Below, one piece after another: positions 1-13,127 of a stretch of DNA of 64,000 nt. Location of the stretch: positions 77,165 through 141,164 of the forward strand of contig WBMW01005156.1 of the NCBI GenBank assembly GCA_013396635.1, written 5' to 3'. This stretch comes from Penelope pileata. Taxonomy: Eukaryota > Chordata > Aves > Galliformes > Cracidae. Position 1 is the stretch's first letter. Every line of letters begins with the position of its first letter. Both the position numbers and the translations under genes were made by a program. A model generated the notes under the pieces. It searched no databases and was not told where the DNA came from. It was given only the letters and a program-made list of their open reading frames with translations.

Positions 1-84
1 CCTACTGCAGGGAACCTGCTTTAGCAGGGGAGTTCGACTAGATGACCTCCAGAGGTCCCTTCCAGCCTCTATGAATCTGTGATT
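1..84 (+). mobile_element. CR1 LINE, 3' terminal fragment
   Basis: This is the last part of a CR1 non-LTR retrotransposon, cut by the window edge. The stretch GGGAACCTGCTTTAGCAGG, the following GATGACCTCCAGAGGTCCC and the end ATGAATCTGTGATTG line up with the 3' UTR and terminal octamer repeats of the better-preserved CR1 at 18210-19256. It is non-coding here and its 5' part lies outside the window. Confidence 0.9.
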
Positions 85-1079
85 GCTTTACTTGGTGTAC
101 CCACAGTATAGGAATATAGGATTCCCAGTGCAATTAAAGACAAGAATTTTGGGTTACTTCCCAGAGAAGTGATAGTAGCTAAACTAACCAGAAAAAGCAC
201 TAACTTTTTTTCAAAGTCTTAAAATATGTTTCAGCTTAAAAAGAACCCCCAAATGTTTAAAAGAAAAAAAAAANAAAGAATCATTGTTCCCTATGACAGG
301 CAATAAGGACTTAATATGGCTTCTCATTATCCCATATCCCACTACGATATCCAAATTTCTTCTCTCCAACTATAATGTCAAATCAAGGAGTTTCTGGCAA
401 TTCCAATTCTATTCAGTCCAAATGCCTCCTTTAATCAAAGTTTTGACCTCTGTAAAGATTTAAGAGACAGTGTTCTCTCCTATCCTGATGTAGCCTGCAG
501 ATTGTAGCAAATTCTTCATAACTGAGACAATTTCATTTAAATTTACAGCCTCTCACCTCATAATAGTACAAGATGGTAAGAGTGTGTCAACCTGTATAAA
601 ATCATACGCTACAAAGAGAGAAAAAGTACCTTTGCATTCACAGCATTTAACATTGCTTAGTTTGGAAAACATAGCATGTACAGTTACGTCAATAGCACAT
701 ATTTCACTGCTGAGTCTAAAATACAGTAACTTCAGAACACACAAAAACCCCATATACAGGCCCTTCATTTTGCAGACCTCTCTGCAAGCACCTGAAAATT
801 TTAGCTACCATTCCTTGCTCTCAGACTTCTCATTTGTTGCACATGCAATACAGTAATTGCAGTTTGCATGTAGTATTACAGTGCATACCAATTACTCCTC
901 TTAAGAGATATAAAATCAGCTTGGAGGGAACACAAACAGTTCTAAAATTGGAGAGGTCAACTTAGAAGAGGAGTATGTGCACTCTGACAGGCAAAATACA
1001 GAAAAAAAAAGGCAAAAAACAAACAAATCCCAATGTATTAATAAAATGGGAAAAAAACCCATCAAACAAGACTATTTAA
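85..1079. other. AT-rich intergenic or intronic DNA, no gene seen
   Basis: No recognisable gene or repeat. There is an A-run with one ambiguous base (N at 274), which is probably a sequencing or assembly uncertainty in the homopolymer. The short open frames at 553-856 on both strands overlap each other and resemble no known protein. Confidence 0.6.
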
Positions 1080-1390
1080 CTTTTGTTACCTGTGCAGAGC
1101 CCCCTATCGCGCACCTGAAAATGGCTGCCCAGCTGCCAGGTGGAACCTTCCAGAAACACAGGTGCAGCACCTCCACACACCAATCACCAGGTAGCACATG
1201 AATTTCAGCCAATCAGAACCAAGTATTCACTACTCAATCCTGTTACATGGGGACATAGCCTTGCAGGAGGCACCTGACAGAGACCCCAGGGCGGGAGGGG
1301 CTGCCGGCTCTGAGGTGGCAATAGCGGCTGTGGAGGGGGAAATTGGGCATCCTAAACTTTCAGAGTCCGTAACAGCCTTTTGCTAACTCT
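1080..1390. promoter_or_regulatory. GC-richer patch with paired CCAAT boxes
   Basis: This patch stands out from the AT-rich surroundings and keeps a few CpGs, including CGCGC near 1109. It carries two CCAATCA motifs (1180-1186 and 1209-1215, 29 bp apart) and a YY1-like AAAATGGCTGCC (1118-1129). On the minus strand CACAG|GTAACA gives a fair splice donor with the last exon base at 1090. That combination would fit a promoter plus first exon of a minus-strand transcript. No TATA box or coding frame supports it, so this is a composition-based guess. A decayed LTR is an alternative. Confidence 0.2.
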
Positions 1391-4300
1391 AGGCTTAAAG
1401 CATTTTAGCTGGAGGCTTAGTAAACCACAAAACAGGTCTTGTACTTAAAAAAAAAAAACACAGTAGAAAGTCTTGGGTGTCAGGCTGCAGGACAGCCCCT
1501 GTCATGGTGTTGCAAGTAGTCAGGTGCCAGAGCACAGTGGCTGAGCAATGCTGCCTGAAGCTGACAGGTGACTGGACAGGCTGCCGTTTGAAACTTCCCA
1601 CGTTTCGGCAGAAACGTATGGCAAACTGACGTGCCGTCTTGAAGCATTTCATGTCTGATGAACTAGCATATGCATACCAAAGCCTGGCACTTGACTGGGA
1701 GTTGACTTTTCTGAAGCTGAAAATGCCAGTTGGAGACAGAAAGAGCAAAGCATCTGCTGGGCAACAGCACTTACATAAAACACATTAAAAAGTTAATCTT
1801 GGATGAAGAAGAAAAGCTCAATTTGAAGAGACAACCCACTTTGTGATTCTGTTATTCTTCCATTATAAAATCTTACTCTGTCATTTCCCTTTCTGAGCTC
1901 CTGTTTTATATCATGGAAACACCAAGGAGCAATTCTTGGCATGTCTAAATTCAGTGTCAGGTTTTTTTTCTTGAAAGACAAGAAGCAAAAGAATACAACG
2001 ACAAAAGATGATTGACATTAAATTGTATTTGCAATACTGCATTACAAGAAATGGAGGGGAAAAAGAAAAGGTGAGAAGAAGCCAGAAATAAGAATTTTTC
2101 ATAGTGAATACATGAGAAGGCTAGAAACTAGCAGCAGCTCATATGCCCTAATTGCTATTATACAGTATTGTTCAAAATGAAGATTGAGTGACGTGAAGTA
2201 GTACAAGTCAAGAAAGAAGTGTTTGTGGATGAAGAATTGAGTGATCATTCAGTCAAGGATAATAAGTCATACCTCTGAAAATTTGCTTTTCTGTATCATT
2301 ACAAACACACAGTGAAACCGGAGCTCTGAATAACCAGGAACATAAGATGAAATCTCACATTACAGATTTATCTGGTGTACTCCTTTGCTTTTCTTTACTT
2401 CAGAATGTTGTATTTCTCAAAGGCTTGCAAACCACTTATGCTACATATGCATAAGCATTACAGACGGAAGTAAATGATCATTTGTGCATACTAATTTAAT
2501 TTTCATGTATATAATTCTAGATACAAAGAGTTCTTTGAACAATGAAATTTGGAAAACAGCTGAATGCAGTCTTCTAGACTTGGGACAATAGAATATGCAT
2601 AATCAAACTGCAATTGTATCAGTCAATATTAAGGAGAGATATTCTTAGTGAATATGTGTGGCCATCATGTGATAATCACAAGCATCGTGACTGTTTTTCC
2701 TCCAATTTTTTTTATTAAAAATGGGTGAATTTAAAAACCTCTTTGATTGTTTAAGCAAATCTATGTCTTTGCTGTTCATTATGCTGAAAATGAAGCAAAT
2801 TTTAGAACAGAATGAGTACCTAAATCAGTATCTTAGTTTTAATTCTAATTACATGACAATAACAACGGCAGAATTAAAATTCTTTTACGATTTTGCATAA
2901 TCAAGAAAAGCTTGATTTATATTTATTTGATGTTAAACAAATTCTGGTACATCTTAATGAATACATACTATTTATTGCAGAGCTATTAAGGATAGCCAGA
3001 CCGCGTAATACACTATGAACACTCATCAGAAAGCTTACTCAATGAAAAGAGCGTTTTCAGAGATTACCACAGTTTAATATTCTATAAGATTGCACTATTG
3101 ATCAGAATATTTCTTGAAGATGTATGATTCCTTAATTTACTTTTGACCTGATAGATTTCTCAATAAATCAATTTCTTTTTAGAATTCTCTGATCAATTCT
3201 TTAATTGAAATGAGAACATGATTTTTTAATATTAACAGTTTTAAATAATATGACTGTCTGTGTATTGTATGCCAAAGATGTTAAAAATGCCACAGATATG
3301 AAAGAAAAAGGTGTTTTTCTATGCCACAAAGCTTTCTATTTATTTTCTTCAATATTTTTCAGTGTAGAATATTTTACTTCATTAATACAATACAATAGAT
3401 AGAAGACATCTCTTTTGTATGTGTTGTTTTATTTTTCTGTATTTCTATATCATTAGGATTGCACAGCAATATAGATACTGCTGGTATCCTGTATTATTTT
3501 CTTATGAAGGTTTAGTTGATATCAAGTATTACCCCATGTTGCATAAAAGCCTGCAAATTCTTTTAGATCAAAGAGAATAATAATTAAAAAAAAAATTGTA
3601 TCCAGAGATGAGAAACCTTATCTATAATTTATTTTTATTCTTGAGACATGATAAAAAACAGCTTAAACGCAAGTTGTAAACAAAACTGATAAAAAAATAT
3701 TTCCCCATGTTTTGGAAAAAAGGACGTTATGGCATTTCTCTGGCCAATAATATATTCTTACTAACAAGGACAGTACAACCTTAATGATCTGAAACTCGTT
3801 TATCTGGGAGACATAAGATTCAGTCACATAAATGAGTTGTGGATAAACTAGGGTCACTGAGCAGAAGATCCTGCAGAGTCTATAAGCTCCACAGGACAGA
3901 AAGTCTCTCCTGCAGAGTCTTTCTTCTGAGAAACAAGTAAACTCTGCAGGCTCAAATATTTCTGTACACAATATATTAAACACAAAAACCCAGATGTATT
4001 GAAGCAGCCCTGATGGACACACCAAACTTTGAGATAACTGTATGTTTTGATTATCGCAATTTTGCAGTTATATGTGTGTGAGCTTTTTGCTTTGTTGTTG
4101 GTATTGTTTTTTAATTACAGTGTTCTCGGTTAATTTCTAGAAGATTTACTTTTAAATTATTCTTTGTTTCCTCCAATTTGAAAGTTTCTCAGTTATACTA
4201 GGCTAACGGGCAAAGGTCTAGAGTAAAATTTAATATGTAATGTTAAATTCACTCAGGTAAAAACAGAAAAGGATCAATTATAGATTCAGACTTATTCTGT

Positions 4301-7300
4301 ATTCTCTATTGACTTTATGTTTGTTGGCATTCATGAGGATAGTAAAAAACATGTATGACCACCTATGACAATAAGCATGAAATATCAGTAGCATCTGTAA
4401 ATGAATGAAAATTCTTATCAAAATAAGAAGTATATTGCATTAGAATGTTATAAAATATATTACAGCCTAATAAGTATTTTTTACCTATAATTTCAAGGTA
4501 TTTATTTTTTAGTGGAAATAAGAGAATTTTCCTGCAGGGGATATCTGAATGTAGAGCCATCTACTATTCTAATACCCTATAATAACCAAGATAAGTGAGA
4601 TTTAACAACTCGGCAGGACCAGAGTTTATATCCTGCTTGGAAATTATAAAGTGCAGTAGCAGACAGCCCTCTTCTTTTCCTGTGGTTCCTGTGAAAGAGT
4701 TGTGATGTTTATTACATACTGAGCCTTTTTACACCAATACAATACATTTCTGATATTGTTGATGATACATTTTAAAAATTTATGTGTATTAAAAACATGA
4801 AGGTTATTTTTGGATAGATATAAATCAGAATACACAATGGGAAGTAATAAGAAAGAATTAAAGATGCTTTGTACCTATAGATTAATTAAAACCGGCTTCA
4901 GGTAGACAATATTTCAATTAAAATGGAAACTAAATGTATTTCTTTTAGCATTTCTTCGATCACAATGGCAGAATGTCCTCTACACACAGCTGACCTCTTG
5001 ATTCAGATCAGTAGAAAAAAAAAATCTCCCACAATGACACTGTATAAAAAATATGTATTAAAAAAAAAAAAATTACGAGATTTCAGCATGTCCCAGAAGA
5101 AGCTAAAGCAATCTGGTGAATTTTACAGCATCTGCCCAGCTCTTCAGCTGCCTCCTTCTCAGTGAGAAGGCTTTGTCCCTGCTCCTCTTGTCTGATTGCA
5201 CACTCCAGCTGTGGAGTCTGTTAGTTTCCAATAGTGTGCAGGAGGGGACAAGAAATGCAAAAGGAAAGGTGGCACTCAGCTGGTGCACAGCATGACACTG
5301 TGCCCAGGAAGAAAGCAGGTGGTGACAGAAGCAAGGGAAAGGATGGGCTGATCAAAATGAAAGGTCAGACAGGGCAGTCTGACAGAGGTGATGCAGACAT
5401 TAAGAAGACTGTTGGTAGGCCTGAGAAGGGCAGAACTCGCATGGAGGTGGACTGGACTAAGTAGCAATTTGCAGAGGGGAATAAAAAATTGCTTGAAAAA
5501 GCATAGGAGGATGAGGGGGCTTTTCTGAAAGATCAAAATTGACAGTTTATGTGGATTTAGATGAGACCGTTTATGTACATGTACACATGGACAGACATCT
5601 ATATTGCAATTCCCTATTTTAAATGCCAGTGATTTTTTTGGTCAGTCTTGCATTGAATTTTGAAACACTGCAGCTGACAATACAAAAGCTGTTCTTCTAT
5701 CAAGGAAGAGCTGTATCTAATGCATTTTATCTGAAATTCCACAGCTTTGCCTATGAACTACTGGTATGAAAATAGTGCTAGTTCTACCACAATTCTTAAT
5801 ACTGGCGAAGCTAAACATTGGGATGAAATTTTAGTTTTATCGTTCTGTGGTGTCACATGTGATTGTCAGTGAAATGAAAACTGAAAAAAAAAAAAAACAA
5901 CTCTGTTACTTGCTTTTATTTGCAAATAAAGCAGAGAATATATACTACATAATTTTCAGGATATTTTGGCAACAACAATGCTAAAATGTATTAAAAAGAC
6001 ATTAAATCTTCATCTGTTCTAAAAATGGCAGCAACAACAATGAACTATGAATAACTGTGTCCTGAGACAGCGTAAACCACTGCTGTTGAGCGTCAGCTGA
6101 CTCTGAGATGAAATCAGTGGGAGTTACATTGCTCACTTTCTTGGATCTATGATTTTACTATTTTATTTTTTTTCATAGCAGTTGCTTTCTAAACTGCTGT
6201 TTGCATTCACTTACCAATTTTCTTTACGTAGCACAATATTTACAACAGCAGCATGTAGTAGCATGAGTAGAGTTACCCACATTGCTGCATTTGCAGTTAA
6301 TTTACTGGTGACACATAATCATATTGTGATATAGCAGAACTAACAATTTCACCAACATGGCTGCTCCCTGAGAAACCATCCTTTAATTCCGTACAAGCAT
6401 ATGGCTCTTCTGCTGGCCCAGAATCACCACTAGTAAAAAATGATTAAATTTCTACTTCAGTCACATTCAAATCTAAGGAAAACAAGAACATTTGGACAGA
6501 AAGCCATTATAGTGCCGTAGAAAGACATACTGTTAAGAGAATTTGTCTTGGTCTTTGTATGTTTGAATCGCTTTTTAGTAGAAGGGAACATGGGCACTAA
6601 GCCTGAACAGCTATAACCTCAAAGAAGAATATAGGTTATTGGTATTCAGAGAAATTGTTTACTTGAAGACTGATAAACTGTGTGAAAGCAAACTGACACG
6701 TTTGTAGTCTTTCCTTTTCCATCAGATCTTCTAAATTTTATTTTCTCTTTATGTCTAAGACGTTACTGGAAGTGACACTGAGTAGTGAGTTTTCAATGTG
6801 TTTGCATCTGAAAAATGATGTGTGCTATGCTAATACAAGTGTTGAGCCATTACAGTAACAATCCAATGCTTGAAAAGTTTTGATACTGTCATCTGAATTG
6901 GGAACTGCTTGAGATCCCAATACAGGTGTCTACATTTATTCAAAGTTTTGTTTTGAATAGAAGTTTTAAATAAATCAATTGCATCTCAAATACAGCATTG
7001 TTTATTTAGTCAGACAAAACACGAGTGTAAAGATACACCAGTTAGGAAATGTATTTTGCAGAGCTTCAGATTAGGATATCTAGATCAGAAATGGTGAACT
7101 ATTAGGATCACTGCAAAGTTTGATATGGCAGAGATTTGCACAGGTGCTGACAATTACAAAATTCATTTATCCCAGCCTGTAGAACAATTCATTGCAGATG
7201 ACCTTTACTGTGAAGGAGGAAGATGAAGAAAGGACAGGAGATAAAGATGTGGAAATCAAAACTAAGGTCAAATAAAACTTGCTGAGCATTACACCTTCAA

Positions 7301-8385
7301 GTCAGTGATAGGCAGGGAGTTGTTTTGTAGATAACAGAACATAACCACATGAATCTATGGAATTAGATGGGCCTAAGAATTGTTCTAGCACTTGGCCTTC
7401 AAATTTGTTAATGATGATTAAGTGGACTTATGTGTAATGCAAGTTATACAAATAAATAAATAAATACATTCATTTTTGTACAGTCTATTTAAACTTAAAT
7501 ATACAGGAGGTTATTAGAGGGGAATTTTCCTTTATTTTTTTCCCTGCACAGCTCATATAAGTAAATTGTCAACTATAGGAGCACTGCCCCTCATTTCTTA
7601 ACAATGTTTCAGTCATGTGCAATAAGAGTAATATAATAATATAGCTTATGAGCTTATTTTTTGACATAATTCCTAGTAGCCTATAACATAATCTTCAATC
7701 ACTGTTAACTTGAGTTAATTTTAAAGCATTATATTGAGTCAAGGTTTCTTCACAATTAGTTAGGCACTAGAAATAAATGTGGGCTGGTATGCACTGAGAG
7801 AAATATTTAAATAAACCCTTGCAGGTGAATGGGAACAGGCTTAATAAAACTAAGAAACTAACTCTCTGTGGAGGGGTACTCTGAGCACTGTGAATTATTA
7901 CATCTCTGTCAAAACAACAAAAAATTCCTCAAGCTTTTTGTTATTGCACAGTATACTCAAATTTTGGAAATAATAGTGACATTTCAGGAATTTTAAAACG
8001 TTATCTTTTCATGTGGATTGTACTACAACGGTTTCTGGTATAGTAATTTATACTCAAGAGCATGAGGGAAAACAATTTAAGAGTACATTTTGTATATTTT
8101 CAGTAAAAAGAACATCCTATATATTATTTTCTCAATAGTAGCTTTACTCATAAAAGAATAAGATGAAGCAAATAAATTGATAATGTAGCTAAAACAACTT
8201 AAATCAAAAGTCCAATATGAATTTAACTTTGTAAGAAGTAAATTTGAGTGCATTTGTCTTTTTTTGTCACCATTATATAGCAGTAAATAAGTGAACAGTA
8301 TTTAGAATCCCTACCCACTAAAAAGGGGGAAAAAAGTAGCTTTTTGTACATAGAAATATACTTACGTGTTTCACACAAACCTATT
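1391..8385. other. AT-rich gene-free DNA
   Basis: No element or gene is recognised. The longest open frames (117 codons, minus, 1395-1748; 120 codons, minus, 3663-4025) show no domain or family resemblance. Isolated splice-donor-like words occur, for example minus-strand TTG|GTAAGTGAA at 6214 and CAC|GTAAGTATA at 8368, without a partnered acceptor. There is a short (AAAT)n run near 7450. Confidence 0.6.
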
Positions 8386-8500
8386 ATATGTTATATATTA
8401 TTATATATTAATATATACTAATATATATTAATATATTGTATACATTTATTATATATCAATATATTTATTATATTATTATATATTATAACTATATATTTTT
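8386..8500. repeat. AT-only palindromic tract
   Basis: About 115 bp made almost entirely of TATATTA/TAATATA words. It is self-complementary at many registers and could extrude as a cruciform. It is a simple-sequence tract with no coding capacity. Confidence 0.85.
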
Positions 8501-10691
8501 AAAAGTAACAAAGAATCCCTAAAATTTCCAAAATTGTTACAGAGCAGAGTTATATTTTTATTATGTAGTCAATTATTTCTTTAACAGTCTCACATTTTAG
8601 TGGCTGAATGAAATATGATTTATAAAGTACAACAGATGTTCCCTCATCCGATAAGTCTAGCTGCTTCTTTGCTGCCTATCAGAAGAAAAGAATGTATTTC
8701 ATTGATGGTCATGAAGTTTAATCCTTTTTCTTTGTGTCCTCTGAACTCTGGCTTATAGGGCAATAGAGGGCAATAGGTTATTACTACTATGCTAACTGTA
8801 TGCACTTCCTCTTAAAGAGACTTTTATTAATAAGTTAATAGTAATAATAATAGATTGGTCTATCTGTAAATATCTAGGGACATTTAACTATAATATTCCA
8901 TATATTTGTGTAGGCCTTTTACCAAATTCCGTTTGGCCTCTAAACATGAGAATTAACTGATCACTTTGTGAAGAGCCATGTTAATATGACTGGTGGATGT
9001 ACCAGCGTACAATAAAATAAGTTTCAGGTGTTCATTTTACTGGATTAAGGAATTAAAAATTTAGTATGAAAATCAAAGAACTGAAAACTTTGCTCCCCAG
9101 ACTAGAAAGTACTTTAAGTAATTTCTGCTTTAGTCCAAATACATCACCTTTCTAACACACAGCTCAAGAAGCAAAACCACACTTATTCTCAAGGGCATCA
9201 GAGAGGCTATCTGACCTTTGCCCAGATTCTACAGCTAGACTTTCTCTAAAGTGAAGTTACCATTATACGAAACTCCTGCCACAAAGATTACAAAATTGAC
9301 AAAAGGCATAAAATAATTTTAATTAAATATTTCAAGAATATGAAATTATGTGCAAAATGAAAAAGATAAGTTGGCACAGCGATTTGAAAATATGGATTAG
9401 AACACTTTATTTTATCAGTCCGGTGTGGTAGATTTTCTGAGTCCAGAGGAAAGATTACATAACAGAGTTTGTAGTTTATAGAGATGTGTAAGCAGGCCTT
9501 GCTAGAACAGATCAAAAATAAAGCAAGCTTCATCCAGAATCACAGTTGAAATACAACGGAGCTTATTTTTATGCATCAGCATCTTTTTTTTTTTTGCATC
9601 TTTTCTATTTTTTGACAAAATAGGGACTATTGCAAATTATATATGTATTTTGTAAGAAATAGAATCTGATTTCCTAGAAGTCAAGCTAATCCTAAATTGA
9701 TGTCTTGCATTATAGAAGTCTAGCAGTTTTTGGGGGGAACATTAGGTAGCTACTTAATAACAACAACAGAGTCAGGTTTCATTTTTTTAAAAAATAAAAC
9801 CATTTAGAGAAATGTCAGGAAGGAAGATAAACATTTCTGTGTAAGATAGACGTGCTAACTTGTGAAAGCTAATTTGAGTAGTCAGCAAATCCCTACTGGC
9901 ACAACTATGAAGAGACACTGGCCAGAAAAATCCTTCTGGTTTTCAGTATGTGTAACACTTCTCTTGTCAGGGAAATAAAAGTGTCTCTCACTAAAATCTT
10001 AGCTGTCACATTAGCATTATATCAGCGCCTGCAAGGAACCATGGTAAAAGATTGTTAAAGGTTTTCATTGTACATACTATTTTTCTGAGAGCTTAAACAA
10101 CATTATAAAAAGTGGCTCTGGGCTACAATGCAGTGTTTTAAGTATCTGTTAGACTGTGTGTCTGTAGGCACTTATTTTTAAATTCCTCTACTGAGATAGG
10201 TCCAAACACTAATCTTGAAAAGCAAAGCTTAAGCGAAAGAGATGGGACAGAAGCCTCAAGTATTTGAGCACTGGGCACACAATATGCAGCTCGCTTGCAA
10301 TCTGATCCTTCTTGTTGTGATGCCAGCCAGAAAAAGTAGTATCTCTCAGTGCCTTGAAATTCCTTTGAATTAAATTGTTTTAAGCAAACCACAGTTTAAA
10401 GACATTTTTTATTTGGATTCATAGCTGATTTCATATACTTCAGTGAGAAAAACTCTTTGTGAGTACTCCCGCATAGTCATGTTTACATCTTTTCTCCATG
10501 TTAATGTAAAAGAAAGACTGAAAGACTGATGAAACTGGAATATTATGGAAAAAATGGGAATAAGAATGAAGGCCTTAAAAAAACTATAAAGAAGCTGGAT
10601 TAAAATAATAATAAAATAGAACAAATGTTAATGGCCTGAGATCCAAAATGGCAATGTCTTGTAAAAAGGCAATATGGAATATCTAAAATAT
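8501..10691. other. AT-rich gene-free DNA
   Basis: Nothing recognised. Small minus-strand open frames (81 codons at 9288-9533, 84 at 10138-10392 and 71 at 10409-10624) have no family resemblance. Confidence 0.6.
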
Positions 10692-10789
10692 AAAAGAAAG
10701 GAGAAAAAAGGATAGATGGGAGAAGAAAGTGGAGGGGGGGGAGGAGGGTGAGGAGAAGAGGAAGGGGAAATTAAGAAGGAAGAGAAACA
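10692..10789 (+). repeat. Homopurine tract (GGA/GAA-rich)
   Basis: About 98 bp in which nearly every plus-strand base is A or G. It includes an eight-G run at 10734-10741 and many GAGG and GAAG words, with only about six pyrimidine interruptions. Such strand asymmetry can form triplex (H-DNA) structures. The minus-strand open frame here, rich in Pro, Ser and Phe, is a by-product of the composition and is not a gene. Confidence 0.85.
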
Positions 10790-12049
10790 ACCTACTGTGT
10801 ATCCAAACTGGCCCAAACCATGATAGAAAGAGTGAGCCTAAGCTGCTCTTTGATTGGTGCTGCCAAATATGCAGTCGGTAAAAATCACATTCAGTATGTC
10901 CTCAGCTTTGCCTGAAATGCAATGAATTACGTTGTTCTTAAGGACTGATATTTTTTCCACAAGAATTTGAACTACCATTAATCTTGTCATCGACATTTTT
11001 AAGCGCTTTTTGCTGGCTCTGTAGACAGTTAGAAGCAGAATTCATCCTTCATGGCAAAAGGCAAAATAGTAATCATACATCATCAAAAGACATCATCAAA
11101 ATAATCTGACGATGTTAACCAGCTCTGTGTTAGTAACTACTGGCCTTGTTTCTGCAAGTGTTTTGAATCATTATCACCTTTTTATTTCTGCCAAAGCTGC
11201 TGGAGTTCAGTATCTCTGTAAATAGGGTCATAAATTAGTACTAGTAACTATTCAAAAAAAGTGAATGAAAAAGATTTCTGTTGGCATGTTATGCCACAAT
11301 ATTAAGGTGGACAAGACTATGTTTACCTAGTCTATAAGAAAGAATTGTTAGAAGACTTCTGCAGAACCCTAGATATGGCTGAAGAAAAGTGCACCTTTAA
11401 TGTTTAATGCTGCAGTCTCATCTACACAGAAGCAGGAAGCTAGCTGCTGGATGAATGAATTTTGCCTGAGAAAGGGGAAAGGACACTACAACACTAATGA
11501 GAAAGAAGAGGACAAAAATTTCATTAACATTTCACAAGAGGCAATTTTTCAGTAAGAAGCAATACTTGCAGTGAGCATGCTGACTACTTTAATTCACTAT
11601 GATTCCAGCTTGGAACTTAGTTTCAGTATTGCTGAGTAATTAATGTATAAGACACAGATTAAATTAATCTTCAATTTCTATGTATACATTTATGCAACAT
11701 AAAGCCATGGTGAAAACGAAACTAAGGAGCAGAACAAACTCCTTACAAATTCATTAACCGTAAAAAGGACATTTGGAAAAGAAAGTAGGGATATTCAGCA
11801 TCTAGTGTACAAAAAAATGTTGCTTTTGTCTTATTTTTCCGGGAGTAATCTAAGAACTGCTTTTAAATTTAGGGCAGTTCCAATTAGTTTTTGGCTCTCT
11901 CTTTTACTAATAACAATTTCCTAACTTAAAAGTTTTTCTATTTTATCTACTATTTTATTGAAATCCTTAATTTAATTCAGTGTGAAAATAAAATGAGAAC
12001 ACCTAACATACATGTAACCTATAAAGCTCAGCAGTTTAAAAGAGGATGC
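10790..12049. other. AT-rich gene-free DNA
   Basis: No gene or recognisable repeat. A local direct repeat, CATCATCAAAAgaCATCATCAAAA, lies near 11079-11102. Confidence 0.55.
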
Positions 12050-12152
12050 TAATTCCATTATTTCCACTTTAAGATGGGAAACAGCAAAGAAACACAGAGG
12101 TTAAGTGTTTTGCCCAAGGTCAAATATATCAGCAAAAGAGAAGTCAGAAGTT
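12050..12152 (-). mobile_element. MIR-type SINE relic, antisense
   Basis: The plus strand reads TTATTTCCACTTTAAGATGG, then ACACAGAGGTTAAGTG, TTTGCCCAAGGTCA and GAAGTCAGAAG. This is the familiar reverse complement of the MIR core (the CTCATCTGTAAAATGGG side followed by the GGCAAGT-containing core). The order and spacing of four separate blocks match, which argues against chance. It is an old, non-autonomous, tRNA-derived SINE, non-coding and diverged. Confidence 0.75.
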
Positions 12153-13027
12153 CATAGATTAGTGGACTTCCTATTAATTAGCATTACATTGACATATTTT
12201 CTAAAACTACAGGTAAAGAGTGCTTGCTGTGTAATAATGTATCCTAATAACTCTCAGTGGGAATATCCACTTGAAGAAGAAAGGAAGTGATGAGAAAATG
12301 AATAGTCACAAATCATTAGAATAAGATAATGTTCACTGAAGAGTTGTAAGACAATTCACAGATGGAACAGTTTATTGACTAGTGCTAGTGCATTCTCTCT
12401 CACCTAAAATTGCAAAGGTACAGAGAGCTAGAAGATAGAATGCAGTGCAAATATATAGCGACTGGGCAATGCAGTGGCAGATTAAATGCCATGTAAAGAA
12501 ATGTAAAGTGATGCACAAGTTGAAAAAAAAAATCCTGGAGCTTATAATTACCATGCAGATGTAAGCCAATAAATAGTTCCACAAGTGTTGATGTTAGTGT
12601 TCAGTAAGAAACTGAGAAAAGCAGAAGTTATTTTGCAACAGTGTACACCTAAAAACCTCTCACACCTTGAAAACCAGATCTAGCATACAAAATTCAGAAA
12701 GGGTGAACAGCTTCTGTGTAGATAATGGAGTAGGATACTTCTCTGTACAAGATCTCCTAAGAAGGATGGGTATTTGTGAGTTGATACTCAACAAATCACT
12801 GGCAGCATAAAGGGCATTAACTATTTACTGTTCTTCCAGTTCAAACCAATACAATAGAATGTTGTTTTAAATGAAGCTATACAAAATCATATTTTTTAAA
12901 AAAATGTTTTTTAATGCACAGAATAAACAATAGAGTTGACCTGTGCAACTTAGTGTCAAAGGACACCGTTTTAAAATTTACATCGGTATATAGGAATAAA
13001 TTCATGGAAGAGAAAACCAACAAAATT
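12153..13027. other. AT-rich gene-free DNA
   Basis: Nothing recognised. Two overlapping short minus-strand frames near 12372-12584 are hydrophobic by composition only. Confidence 0.55.
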
Positions 13028-13127
13028 TTAATCTCTATAAACCACCTTAATCTCTATAAATCCATTCAATCTCTGTAAACTACATTAATCTCTGTAAACC
13101 ATCTTAATCTCTATAAAACACCTTAAC
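13028..13127 (+). repeat. 19-bp minisatellite, about 5 copies
   Basis: Units of the form TTAATCTCTRTAAACCACC begin at 13028, 13047, 13065, 13085, 13104 and 13123 (the last partial). Spacings are 19, 18, 20, 19 and 19 bp. Each unit keeps the AATCTCTRTAAA core while the tail varies (CCACC, TCCAT, CTACA, CCATC, ACACC). Confidence 0.9.

Noticed and set aside
10628..10816. 62-codon Pro/Ser-rich minus-strand frame
   Set aside because: By-product of the homopurine tract.
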